NCBI GenBank assembly: GCA_031425035.1
Contig: JANPIN010000018.1
Location: forward strand, 1-64,000
Source: M3007 sp031425035
GTDB taxonomy: Bacteria; Bacteroidota; Bacteroidia; Chitinophagales; Saprospiraceae
DNA length: 64,000 nucleotides
Direction: 5' to 3'
The position numbers were made by a program, and so were the translations under genes. Positions within the stretch are counted from its first letter, which is position 1. Each line of letters opens with the position of its first letter. This document shows, in pieces, positions 34,912 through 42,226 of this stretch. The notes beneath the pieces were generated by a model, which made no database searches, was not told the origin of the DNA, and saw only the letters and a list, made by a program, of their open reading frames with translations.

Positions 34912-35482
34912 GTAGTCCCTGCACCCAATTTTTAAGCATTTGTAATCCCCAATCCGTAAGAATGGATTCGGGGTGAAACTGTAGTCCGAGCAGCGGCAGG
35001 TTGTCATGCGCCAGCCCCATGATCTCGCCGCTATCCGTTTGCGCAAGGACCTGTAGCGGCGTGCCTTCCAAGGATTCAAGCAGCAGCGAATGATAACGCA
35101 TGACCGCCACCGGCGACGGAATTTCGGCGAAAATGGGGTGCCCGGTATGCATGATCCGGCTGGTTTTACCGTGCATGGGCAGTGGCGCCGGCACGAGTCG
35201 GGCGCCGAAAAACTCCCCTAAGGCCTGATGACCCAGGCAAATACCTAAAATGGGTTTTTTATCGAACCAGCGGGCGATCAGGGGCATCATCAGACCGGCC
35301 TGCGCGGGCCGCTCCGGGCCGGGGGAGAGCACCAGCGCGTCGAAATGCAGTTGGTCGAATTCCTCCAGCGATAACTCGTCATTCCGCAGCACCTGACACT
35401 GGGCGCCGGCTTGGAGCAGGTAATCGTACAGGTTGTAGGTGAAGGAATCGTAGTTGTCCAGAAGGAGGATCTGTATGGCCAT
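34883..35482 (-). CDS. Anthranilate / aminodeoxychorismate synthase component II
   Basis: A class I glutamine amidotransferase of 199 residues, with Cys nucleophile in GICLGHQALGEFFG (~80-93) and catalytic His-Glu in LQFHPESIL (~172). It supplies ammonia to a TrpE- or PabB-type partner. No trpE or pabB is nearby, so TrpG or PabA cannot be separated. Its ATG overlaps the stop of the preceding CvpA gene (TAATG), implying translational coupling, and its 3' end overlaps lgt by 29 bp on the other strand. Confidence 0.92.
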   Translation of the reverse strand: MAIQILLLDNYDSFTYNLYDYLLQAGAQCQVLRNDELSLEEFDQLHFDALVLSPGPERPAQAGLMMPLIARWFDKKPILGICLGHQALGEFFGARLVPAPLPMHGKTSRIMHTGHPIFAEIPSPVAVMRYHSLLLESLEGTPLQVLAQTDSGEIMGLAHDNLPLLGLQFHPESILTDWGLQMLKNWVQGLPTAPLPVAF

Positions 35483-36156
35483 TACTCCTCAATCCCCCCA
35501 TTATCATTCACCGGCGCCTGTCTCCCGGGCACTTGCTGCGTCCGTTCCTGTGGGTCGGTCTCGATCGGCCGGCCATCGTCCGGAATGCTGTATATTTTGG
35601 AAGGCATGGACTCGGTTTTTTGATCCCCGTAGGTTTTCAGCCGATCCATCCAGCCGAGCGAGGTGTCCCACATTTCGCGGGCAAAGGGCTGGAAACGCAT
35701 GCCAACCGCTTTGGATTGGCCCGGCAGATTTTTCAGGATCGGATAGGTGCGTGACTCTGCCAGGGTCGCGTCGTTGACGAAGTTTACCCGGACGGAGAAC
35801 CAGAGTAATATGCTGTAAACCAAGGTGTAAATACTGGCCATCACCACGCCGCCCAAAATACGGTTGAAAATACCCAGGTATAAGGCCCGCAAAATGCCCT
35901 CTATGGCCTTTGCCGTTTGCCGCAGCACCAGCATAATAATGGCCACGTTGGCAATGAAAGCCAGCAGGAACATGGATGGGTTTTGCGAATGGAAAAGCCG
36001 CTCCATAATGTTAGTCGTAGCCGGCGTGACCTTAAAAGCCAGGATAATCCCGAAAACGTAGGCTATGATGTTGAAAGCGGTACTGATTATACCATTCACA
36101 TAGCCGTGGCGAAAGCCAGCGGCAAACACGATAATGAAGAGTAAATCGATGGGCAC
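35482..36156 (-). CDS. CvpA-family membrane protein
   Basis: With the GTG start at 36156 (VPIDLLFIIVFAAGF) this is 224 residues. It has four hydrophobic helices to ~130 and a hydrophilic Pro/Gln-rich tail of about 80. CvpA proteins are linked to colicin V export or cell-envelope function, mechanism unclear. Upstream in-frame codons are unlikely to be translated. It is the first gene of a pair with the amidotransferase, overlapping by 1 bp. Confidence 0.8.
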   Translation of the reverse strand: MPIDLLFIIVFAAGFRHGYVNGIISTAFNIIAYVFGIILAFKVTPATTNIMERLFHSQNPSMFLLAFIANVAIIMLVLRQTAKAIEGILRALYLGIFNRILGGVVMASIYTLVYSILLWFSVRVNFVNDATLAESRTYPILKNLPGQSKAVGMRFQPFAREMWDTSLGWMDRLKTYGDQKTESMPSKIYSIPDDGRPIETDPQERTQQVPGRQAPVNDNGGIEE

Positions 36157-36239
36157 GATGCGCGTTATTGAATGATAGCGGATTGTTATTGAACACTTTA
36201 CGCTGCACAAAGATTAGTCAAAATTAGATATTTTGCAAA

Positions 36240-36453
36240 TGCTCTTTCCAGCAGGGTGCTTGCGCGTTAAGAAGGCCCTCTTGTTAACCGTTTGTGAATT
36301 TTTCAAATATTTTCAAAAGCAGTGTGACCATTTTCAACCTGGTCGTTTTAAGCATGTCTCCGCAATCGAGCGGGGGCTGCAAAAAAGGAAGATTGTTTTC
36401 ATTTGGTTTTTTGGAGTAGCCTTCGGCATGCAATATGTCCGAAGGCTTTTTTT
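36240..36453 (+). ncRNA. Candidate small RNA ending in an orphan terminator
   Basis: Between the start of cvpA and the end of ligA (36157-36458) there is no credible ORF, but a strong plus-strand terminator lies at 36418-36453: AGCCTTCGG pairs with CCGAAGGCT and runs into seven T. Neither neighbour is on the plus strand, so the terminator has no gene. A transcript of about 200 nt from near 36240 is inferred. The 5' end is a guess: a near-match -7 box lies at 36229-36235. Function unknown; it does not match an RNA family I know. Confidence 0.35.
36418..36453 (+). terminator. Orphan plus-strand intrinsic terminator
   Basis: Nine-base stem AGCCTTCGG (36418-36426) with CCGAAGGCT (36439-36447), T-tract 36447-36453. 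On the minus strand there is no U-tract, so it does not serve ligA. Confidence 0.75.
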
Positions 36454-36458
36454 ATTCC

Positions 36459-38642
36459 TCAGGGTTCAGTTTCGTCCTCGGCAGCTTCTTGTATCCGCTC
36501 CAGAAATTCGCTTTCCGTCCAGATCTCCACGCTTTCCAGGGCCTGGGCTTTTTTGAGTTTGCTACCCGCTTTTTCTCCCACTACCAAAATGCTGAGGTGC
36601 TTGCTGACCCCACTGGCCAGACTCACGCCGGCGGCCACCGCGCGTTTTTCGGCCTCTTCACGGGTCATTTGCGTCAGCGTACCAGTGAACAAAATACTGC
36701 GACCCAGCAGCGGCCCTTCAGTCGGCGCGTCCGGATGTTTGTCCGCATCGGTCTGCTGCAGATTTACACCGAGCTGCTCCATGTTTTGCAGCAGTTCGAG
36801 GTTATGCTCGTTCCGAAAAAAATTGAACACGTTGTGCGCCAGCACAGGGCCCACATCCTTGATCGTCTGGTATTTCTCCAGGTCCCAGTCTTTTAAATCG
36901 AGCACATGCCCCACTTCTGCGGCCAGTATCCGGGAGCCCTTACGCCCTAAATGGTGGATACTCAAACTATGCAGCAGCCGGTAAATAGGGTTCTGCTTAG
37001 CGGATTCAATGGCCACGAACAGGTTGTCGGCGGAGCGCCGCCCGAAACCTTCCAGCTTGGCAACGACCTCATAATCAAGGCGATAAATATCAGCAATGGA
37101 ATGCAGCCAGCCCAGTTTGTAAAACCGTTCAATCGTGCTTTCACCCATGCCCTCAATATCCATGGCATGTTTGGAGGTATGAAAAATCATACGCTGCATT
37201 ACCTGGGCTTCGCATTCCGCATTTTCGCAGCGCCAGATGGCCTCGTCTTCCGGTTTCACCAGCTCGGAGTGGCAAACCGGACATTGCCGCGGATAAGCAA
37301 TGGGTTGTTCCGAACCGTCGCGGAGTTCGGCCAGGCTTTTAACGATGTAGGGGATGACGTCGCCGGCCCGTTCGACCAGCACCTGATCGCCGATACGCAG
37401 GTCTTTGGCGCGGATAAATTCTTCATTATGCAGGCTGACATTGCTTACCGTGACCCCGGCCAGCGCGACCGGTTCCAGCTTGGCGACCGGCGTAATGGCG
37501 CCGGTTTTGCCCACCTGGTATTCGACGTCGCGCAGGCGGGTGGTGGCCTGGCGCGCCTTGAATTTAAAAGCGATCGCCCAGCGCGGGTGGTGGCTGGTCG
37601 ACCCGCATCTAAGCTGCAGCTCGATGCTGTTCACCTTGATTACCATACCGTCCACCTCATAGGGGTAATCGTCGCGGTAGACCTGCCAGGCGGTGCAAAA
37701 ATCGATCACTTCGGCGATGTTACCGCACACCCGCGTTTCTTCCAGCGGCTGTTTCGGCCCCGGCTGATGAGCGGGCACCTTGAAACCCAGGGAGCGCAGC
37801 AAACCAATACTGTCGTCATGGGACTGGAACTGATCGAGCACGTTGTTGCCCTCGCCATCCACGGCATAACCCATTTGATAGATAAAAGCTTCCAGGCCGC
37901 GACGGGCGGTTTCATTTGGATCTTTCATGCGCAGCGCGCCAGTGGCGGCGTTGCGCGGATTGGCAAACAGGATTTCGCCGCTGGTCTGGCGCTGCTTATT
38001 CATTTTTTCAAATACATCTTTACGGATCAGCGCCTCGCCCCGCAGTTCCACTTTTTGAATACCATATTTGGAAAAATTCGCGGTTAAAGGAATAGACCGC
38101 AGGGTGCGCATGTTGGCGGTAATTTCGTCGCCCACAAAACCATTGCCGCGGGTAGCCGCCCGTACCAGCTGGTCGTTTTCATACAACAGCACGATGGTGC
38201 CGCCATCGAATTTGGGTTCCACACAATACTCTACGGCACTGTCTTTCGCCAGTTTAGCCAGCTTTTTGACCGATTCATCGAAGTCGTTCAGGTCGGTCGC
38301 ATCGTAGGAATTATCCAGCGACAGCATGGGCACGATATGCGCGGTCTGCAGGAAGTTTTCCGTCAGATCCTGGCCGACCCGCCGGGTGGGGGAGTCCGCC
38401 GTGCGCAGTTCCGGGTACCGTTCTTCCAGTGCTTCGAGTTGCTTATAGAGCTGGTCGTACTCGAAATCGCTGATCACCGGGTCATTCTGAATATAGTAAC
38501 GCCACTCGTGGTAGCGGATGACCTGGTGCAGCTCCCGCATGCGTCGTTCCGCTTCATCGGCCTCCGCTAAAGCGGCTTGCGGCGAGTACAGTATTTTTTT
38601 CGATAGTTCGTAAAGGGCGCGCTGGTCGTCTTGTGTGTACAC
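36459..38642 (-). CDS. ligA: NAD-dependent DNA ligase
   Basis: The 727-residue ligase has domain Ia (~1-75), the adenylation domain with K144 in EPKFDGGTI (KFDG, here Gly-Gly after Asp), an OB fold, a four-Cys zinc finger (CPVCHSELVKPEDEAIWRC), HhH repeats and a C-terminal BRCT domain (~640-727). It seals nicks in replication and repair using NAD+. It is slightly longer than E. coli LigA (671) at the C-terminus. The next minus-strand gene is aroB upstream; 80 bp between. Confidence 0.95.
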   Translation of the reverse strand: MYTQDDQRALYELSKKILYSPQAALAEADEAERRMRELHQVIRYHEWRYYIQNDPVISDFEYDQLYKQLEALEERYPELRTADSPTRRVGQDLTENFLQTAHIVPMLSLDNSYDATDLNDFDESVKKLAKLAKDSAVEYCVEPKFDGGTIVLLYENDQLVRAATRGNGFVGDEITANMRTLRSIPLTANFSKYGIQKVELRGEALIRKDVFEKMNKQRQTSGEILFANPRNAATGALRMKDPNETARRGLEAFIYQMGYAVDGEGNNVLDQFQSHDDSIGLLRSLGFKVPAHQPGPKQPLEETRVCGNIAEVIDFCTAWQVYRDDYPYEVDGMVIKVNSIELQLRCGSTSHHPRWAIAFKFKARQATTRLRDVEYQVGKTGAITPVAKLEPVALAGVTVSNVSLHNEEFIRAKDLRIGDQVLVERAGDVIPYIVKSLAELRDGSEQPIAYPRQCPVCHSELVKPEDEAIWRCENAECEAQVMQRMIFHTSKHAMDIEGMGESTIERFYKLGWLHSIADIYRLDYEVVAKLEGFGRRSADNLFVAIESAKQNPIYRLLHSLSIHHLGRKGSRILAAEVGHVLDLKDWDLEKYQTIKDVGPVLAHNVFNFFRNEHNLELLQNMEQLGVNLQQTDADKHPDAPTEGPLLGRSILFTGTLTQMTREEAEKRAVAAGVSLASGVSKHLSILVVGEKAGSKLKKAQALESVEIWTESEFLERIQEAAEDETEP

Positions 38643-38722
38643 GGCAGAAAAGGATTGGTAAGGTTTGGAGGGCTAAAAAAGCGGAACCACAAAAATGTAA
38701 GCAAAGGAAATAAAGCCCGGTG

Positions 38723-39808
38723 TTATTCCGCGCCGGCCAGGCCATTATAAAAACGAAGGCTGTCCATGACGGCGGCGGCATGGGTTTCCAGCAGATGCAG
38801 GGTATAGGGTTCATCGCCCGGTACGGCTACCCGGACGGCCCCGGCGGCATTTTTCTTATCCTGCTGCATGGTTGCCCAGATTTCGGCGAAAGCAGCTTCC
38901 GGGATGGGCGCATGCGGAAAACTTTCGGCGATGAGGGAAATGACCTGGGCCAGGCGATTATGGCCGTTGGGGATCACTGCGCGGGCGAGCCAGCTCTCGG
39001 TGATCATGCCCAGCGCGATCGCTTCGCCATGGGTCCAGGGAAAAGGGGTTTTTAAAAAATAGCTTTCCACCGCATGGCCGATGCTGTGGCCGTAGTTGAG
39101 CAGCATACGCAGCCCTTTTTCCAGTGGATCTTCGCTGACAATACGCACTTTGACCGCCATCGAGGCGCGCAGCACGTCCGTCCAGGGTACATCTTCCAGG
39201 TTAGACAGGGTGAGCAGGTTCTGCCATAGTACCGGGTCGCCGATGAGGGCATGTTTGATGACTTCGGCGAAACCGCTGCGGAGTTCCTGCTCGGGCAGGG
39301 TTTGTAAAAAAGCCGGATCGACGAACACGGCGGCCGGGTTTTGAAATACGCCAATTGTATTCTTAATGCCTTGAAAATCTACGCCTAATTTGCCGCCAAT
39401 GGCCGCATCGGTCATGGATAACAACGTTGTGGGCACCTGAATAAAATCCACCCCGCGTTTCCAGGTGGCCGCACAAAAACCGCCGAGATCACCGACCACG
39501 CCGCCGCCCAGATTGATCACCAGGGCCTTGCGGTCCAACTGCGCTTCCAGCATGGCCTGCCAGACTTGCTGGCAGGTAGACAGGGTTTTAAAAATTTCAC
39601 CGGCGGGCAACGTGGTGCCGCCGAGCAGGCTGTCCTGGCCTTCCCTGAAAAAAAGGGCGGCGAGCTGGGGCAGGCAGTAGGCCCGGGTGTTTTCATCACT
39701 GATGACGAAAATGCGCGAATACTGGCGTTCCTGTAGCCACGCAGGCAGGGTTTCGGCCAGCGGGCCCAGCTGAATGGTATAATTGTGCAGGGAAAATTCT
39801 TGGCTCAT
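38723..39808 (-). CDS. aroB: 3-dehydroquinate synthase
   Basis: Second step of the shikimate pathway; an NAD-dependent, metal-dependent cyclisation. The 361-residue protein starts at ATG 39808 (MSQEFSLHNYTIQ). Family motifs: ALVINLGGGVVGDLGGF (~95-111), KHALIGDP and the metal ligands in LNYGHSIGHAVE (~254-265) and THGEAIALGM. A heptamer repeat and ~50 bp separate it from the histidine kinase upstream. Confidence 0.94.
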   Translation of the reverse strand: MSQEFSLHNYTIQLGPLAETLPAWLQERQYSRIFVISDENTRAYCLPQLAALFFREGQDSLLGGTTLPAGEIFKTLSTCQQVWQAMLEAQLDRKALVINLGGGVVGDLGGFCAATWKRGVDFIQVPTTLLSMTDAAIGGKLGVDFQGIKNTIGVFQNPAAVFVDPAFLQTLPEQELRSGFAEVIKHALIGDPVLWQNLLTLSNLEDVPWTDVLRASMAVKVRIVSEDPLEKGLRMLLNYGHSIGHAVESYFLKTPFPWTHGEAIALGMITESWLARAVIPNGHNRLAQVISLIAESFPHAPIPEAAFAEIWATMQQDKKNAAGAVRVAVPGDEPYTLHLLETHAAAVMDSLRFYNGLAGAE

Positions 39809-39862
39809 AAAGTTCAAAATTCAGGCATTGCACCTAGGTGCGTCCGCAGCAGCAAACCTAAG

Positions 39863-39913
39863 CCATTTCCCCAATACCCATTTCCCAATAACCGATAACC
39901 AATACCCCAATAA
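39863..39913. repeat. Heptamer (STRR-like) repeat between histidine kinase and aroB
   Basis: Seven units of 7-8 nt on the plus strand: CCATTTC, CCCAATA, CCCATTT, CCCAATAA, CCGATAA, CCAATAC, CCCAATAA. The run ends exactly at the stop codon of the kinase gene (39914-39916). Words match the heptamer families of other loci here (46351, 49329). Confidence 0.85.
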
Positions 39914-41188
39914 CTATTTCAACACCGGCATATTGATCGAGATGGTGGTGCCTTTACCCGGTTCGCTGCTCAGGTCGAGTTTCCAGCGATGGGCCTGACA
40001 CATGCTTTTGACGTAGTAAAGGCCTAAACCGAAGCCTTTTACGTTGTGTACGTTGCCCGTAGGTACGCGATAAAATTTATCGAAAACCCGCTTTTGATGT
40101 TCTTTCGGAATGCCCATGCCGTTGTCGCGCACGCTCAAAATCACGCGCTGGCCTTCATTATGCAAACCAATGTGAATGTCCGGCACGGCCTTGCTGTATT
40201 TCACGGCATTATCCACCAGGTTATGCAAAATGTTGGTCAGGTGCAGGCGATCGGCTTTAATAAGGCAGTTTTTCGCGTGCAGATCAAGGTGAAGCTGGCC
40301 TTCCTTCTCATTCACCTTTAATTCAATGGATGGCGAAATACTACAGATCAGTTCGGCCAGGTCCGTTTCTTCCAGGTTCAGTTCGATGTTATCGCGCTCG
40401 ATTTTAGCGACTTGCAGTACTTTTTCGACCTGGGTATTCAGGCGCATAACCTGCCCTTTAATAATGCCGGCATAACGATCCAGCCGCGGGTCTGACTTTA
40501 TTTTCTCATTTTGCAAAAAGACGTCCGTGGAAATATTGATGGTTGAAATGGGCGTTTTGAACTCGTGGGTCATGTTATTAATAAAATCCCGCTGCAGTTC
40601 GGAGAGCTGTTTTTGCCTTAAAATGACAAACATGGAGTAGATGAAAAAGGCAATGGTAAATACCATAAGCCCGCTAAATACTAGCACGATCCATATATTG
40701 GATAGGATATTGGCCTTTTTATCAGGGAAACGGACCCCGAAATAGTAGATGAAGTCCGTCTCATAGTGCTTGGGCAGTGGCTCAGCCAGCGGAGCGCGGG
40801 TGGGGTCATCCGAACGCACCAGTTTTCCGCGAACCATCTCGTCGCTGGTACAGTCGAATATGCCGTATTCGAAGTTTTCTTTCAGGCTTTGCGTTTGAAA
40901 AGAGGCGTCCAGGCAGAACTCCAGGTCATCGGCTTCAAACACGTTATTGATGTTTACCACCCAGTAATTGGACGACAACTGGCGGACAAAACTGACTGTC
41001 GGCAGGGTAAAATTATTCAATACACTGAGGTCATGCGCCGCATCCAGCAGGGCCTGGTTGACCTTCCGGTTGAATTCCCGTTCCTGCAAATCCCAGGTAC
41101 GCAGTATCCAGTAAGTCTGCACCGAGAGCAGACTCAGGATGGATATGGCGCCGAGTAAAATCACCCGGCGAATAATGGTATTGGTCAT
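39914..41188 (-). CDS. Sensor histidine kinase (orphan)
   Basis: The 424-residue protein has membrane helices at ~6-28 and ~163-190, a periplasmic segment of ~130 residues, then HisKA with the phospho-acceptor H208 in FINNMTHEFKTP, N-box LHNLVDNAVKYS, and G-boxes DNGMGIP and GFGLGLY. All kinase motifs are intact. No response regulator gene is adjacent, so it is probably an orphan partner to one elsewhere. The short periplasmic loop has no recognised sensor fold. Confidence 0.93.
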   Translation of the reverse strand: MTNTIIRRVILLGAISILSLLSVQTYWILRTWDLQEREFNRKVNQALLDAAHDLSVLNNFTLPTVSFVRQLSSNYWVVNINNVFEADDLEFCLDASFQTQSLKENFEYGIFDCTSDEMVRGKLVRSDDPTRAPLAEPLPKHYETDFIYYFGVRFPDKKANILSNIWIVLVFSGLMVFTIAFFIYSMFVILRQKQLSELQRDFINNMTHEFKTPISTINISTDVFLQNEKIKSDPRLDRYAGIIKGQVMRLNTQVEKVLQVAKIERDNIELNLEETDLAELICSISPSIELKVNEKEGQLHLDLHAKNCLIKADRLHLTNILHNLVDNAVKYSKAVPDIHIGLHNEGQRVILSVRDNGMGIPKEHQKRVFDKFYRVPTGNVHNVKGFGLGLYYVKSMCQAHRWKLDLSSEPGKGTTISINMPVLK

Positions 41189-41328
41189 ATAAGCAGTTGA
41201 GAATCCTGGTGGAAAAGGGGCTTTCGCACAAAATTACATTATCCACCGTGATGCCGGCCGACGTTAGCATTTGGTTTGGAAATGCCGGTTTTACCGGTGA
41301 TAGGCCAGACGAGATTTTAAAATTTTTA

Positions 41329-41356
41329 ACCACGACGACACGACGATACACGACGG
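41329..41356. repeat. CACGACG short repeat
   Basis: Three tandem CACGACG words spaced 8-9 nt (CCACGACGACACGACGATAC, then ACACGACGG) lie upstream of the histidine kinase gene. It is a fragment of the kind of repeat that occurs in other Bacteroidota genomes. Confidence 0.65.
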
Positions 41357-41400
41357 CGGAGCGCAAATTGGTTTTGTACAAAGTTGGATTCTAATTACCT

Positions 41401-41456
41401 GATAATCAGATATTCAAACCAACAAACTTAGGTCAAACCACTCCAACCTGCCTATA
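41401..41456 (-). repeat. Dispersed 55-bp element, copy 2
   Basis: Minus-strand reading TATAGGCAGGTTGGAGTGG ... ends TGATTATC, the same element as 11791-11845. Its first bases (41456-41452) include the stop codon TAG of the metallo-hydrolase gene. Confidence 0.85.
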
Positions 41457-42090
41457 AAAATGGATTGTACTCTTTTTCGTGGCGCACCGTGGTCGCCGGT
41501 CCGTGACCGGGATAGACCAGGGTTTCATCCGGCAGGGTAAATAACTGGGAGCGAATACTTTCCAGCAGGACGGCGAGGTTTCCACCTGGCAGATCGTGGC
41601 GGCCGATGCCTTCCAGGAAGAGTACGTCACCCGCCAGTACGAGGCCGGCCTCGCGGCAGTAAAAGGAAATACTGGCCGGCGAGTGGCCGGGCGTAAACAG
41701 AATTTCCAGGCGGGTGGCGCCAAATTCCACCGTTTGGCCGGCTTCCAGGAAAGCGCCGGGTTCAGGGGAGGGTTCGGCCTGCGGCAGGCCGTACATCTGG
41801 CAGACTTCCAGGTAACGCGCCAGCACCGGCAGTTCACCGCGGTGTATTTCCAGCGGCAGGTTCCAGGTTTCTGCGACGAAGCGATTGCCGAACACATGGT
41901 CCAGGTGGCAGTGGGTATTGATCAGCCGCACCGGCCGTAACTGGCGTTCGGTGATGAAGTTTTTTAAGGCAGCGCGCTCGGCAGCCGTGTAACACCCGGG
42001 ATCGAAAATGGCGCATTCCCCCGTTTCATCGTATAAAACGTAGGTGTTTTCGGCCATCGGGTTAAATTCAAAAACTTGCAGCTCGGTCAT
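41452..42090 (-). CDS. MBL-fold metallo-hydrolase (glyoxalase II-like)
   Basis: The 212-residue enzyme has the zinc motif THCHLDH (HxHxDH, ~58-64), a second His in FTPGHSPASI (~132), Asp in LAGDVLF (~152) and YPGHGPATTV (~194-203). It is the size and type of hydroxyacylglutathione hydrolase-like proteins; the substrate is unknown. Its last codon and stop lie in the dispersed element. Confidence 0.88.
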   Translation of the reverse strand: MTELQVFEFNPMAENTYVLYDETGECAIFDPGCYTAAERAALKNFITERQLRPVRLINTHCHLDHVFGNRFVAETWNLPLEIHRGELPVLARYLEVCQMYGLPQAEPSPEPGAFLEAGQTVEFGATRLEILFTPGHSPASISFYCREAGLVLAGDVLFLEGIGRHDLPGGNLAVLLESIRSQLFTLPDETLVYPGHGPATTVRHEKEYNPFL

Positions 42091-42161
42091 GTGCGAAAAT
42101 TAATGGTCGGTCAGGTTCAACCAGGGCAAAGGAAACAGCTTTTGTCGAAATCGGTTCGCCC

Positions 42162-42203
42162 AAAAAAAGTGGCTTCCCAACGCACAGAGCGCTGAAAAGC
42201 CAC
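42162..42203 (-). terminator. Intrinsic terminator of the Kazal-domain T9SS gene
   Basis: On the minus strand GTGGCTT (42203-42197) pairs with AAGCCAC (42175-42169) and is followed by seven U (complement of A 42162-42168). Confidence 0.75.
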
Positions 42204-42226
42204 CAGTCGGATAAATATGCCGGTCG

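Noticed and set aside
36233..36556. 107-codon plus-strand ORF between cvpA and ligA
   Set aside because: It reads through a strong intrinsic terminator and into the antisense of ligA, and its protein looks random, so a small RNA is preferred.
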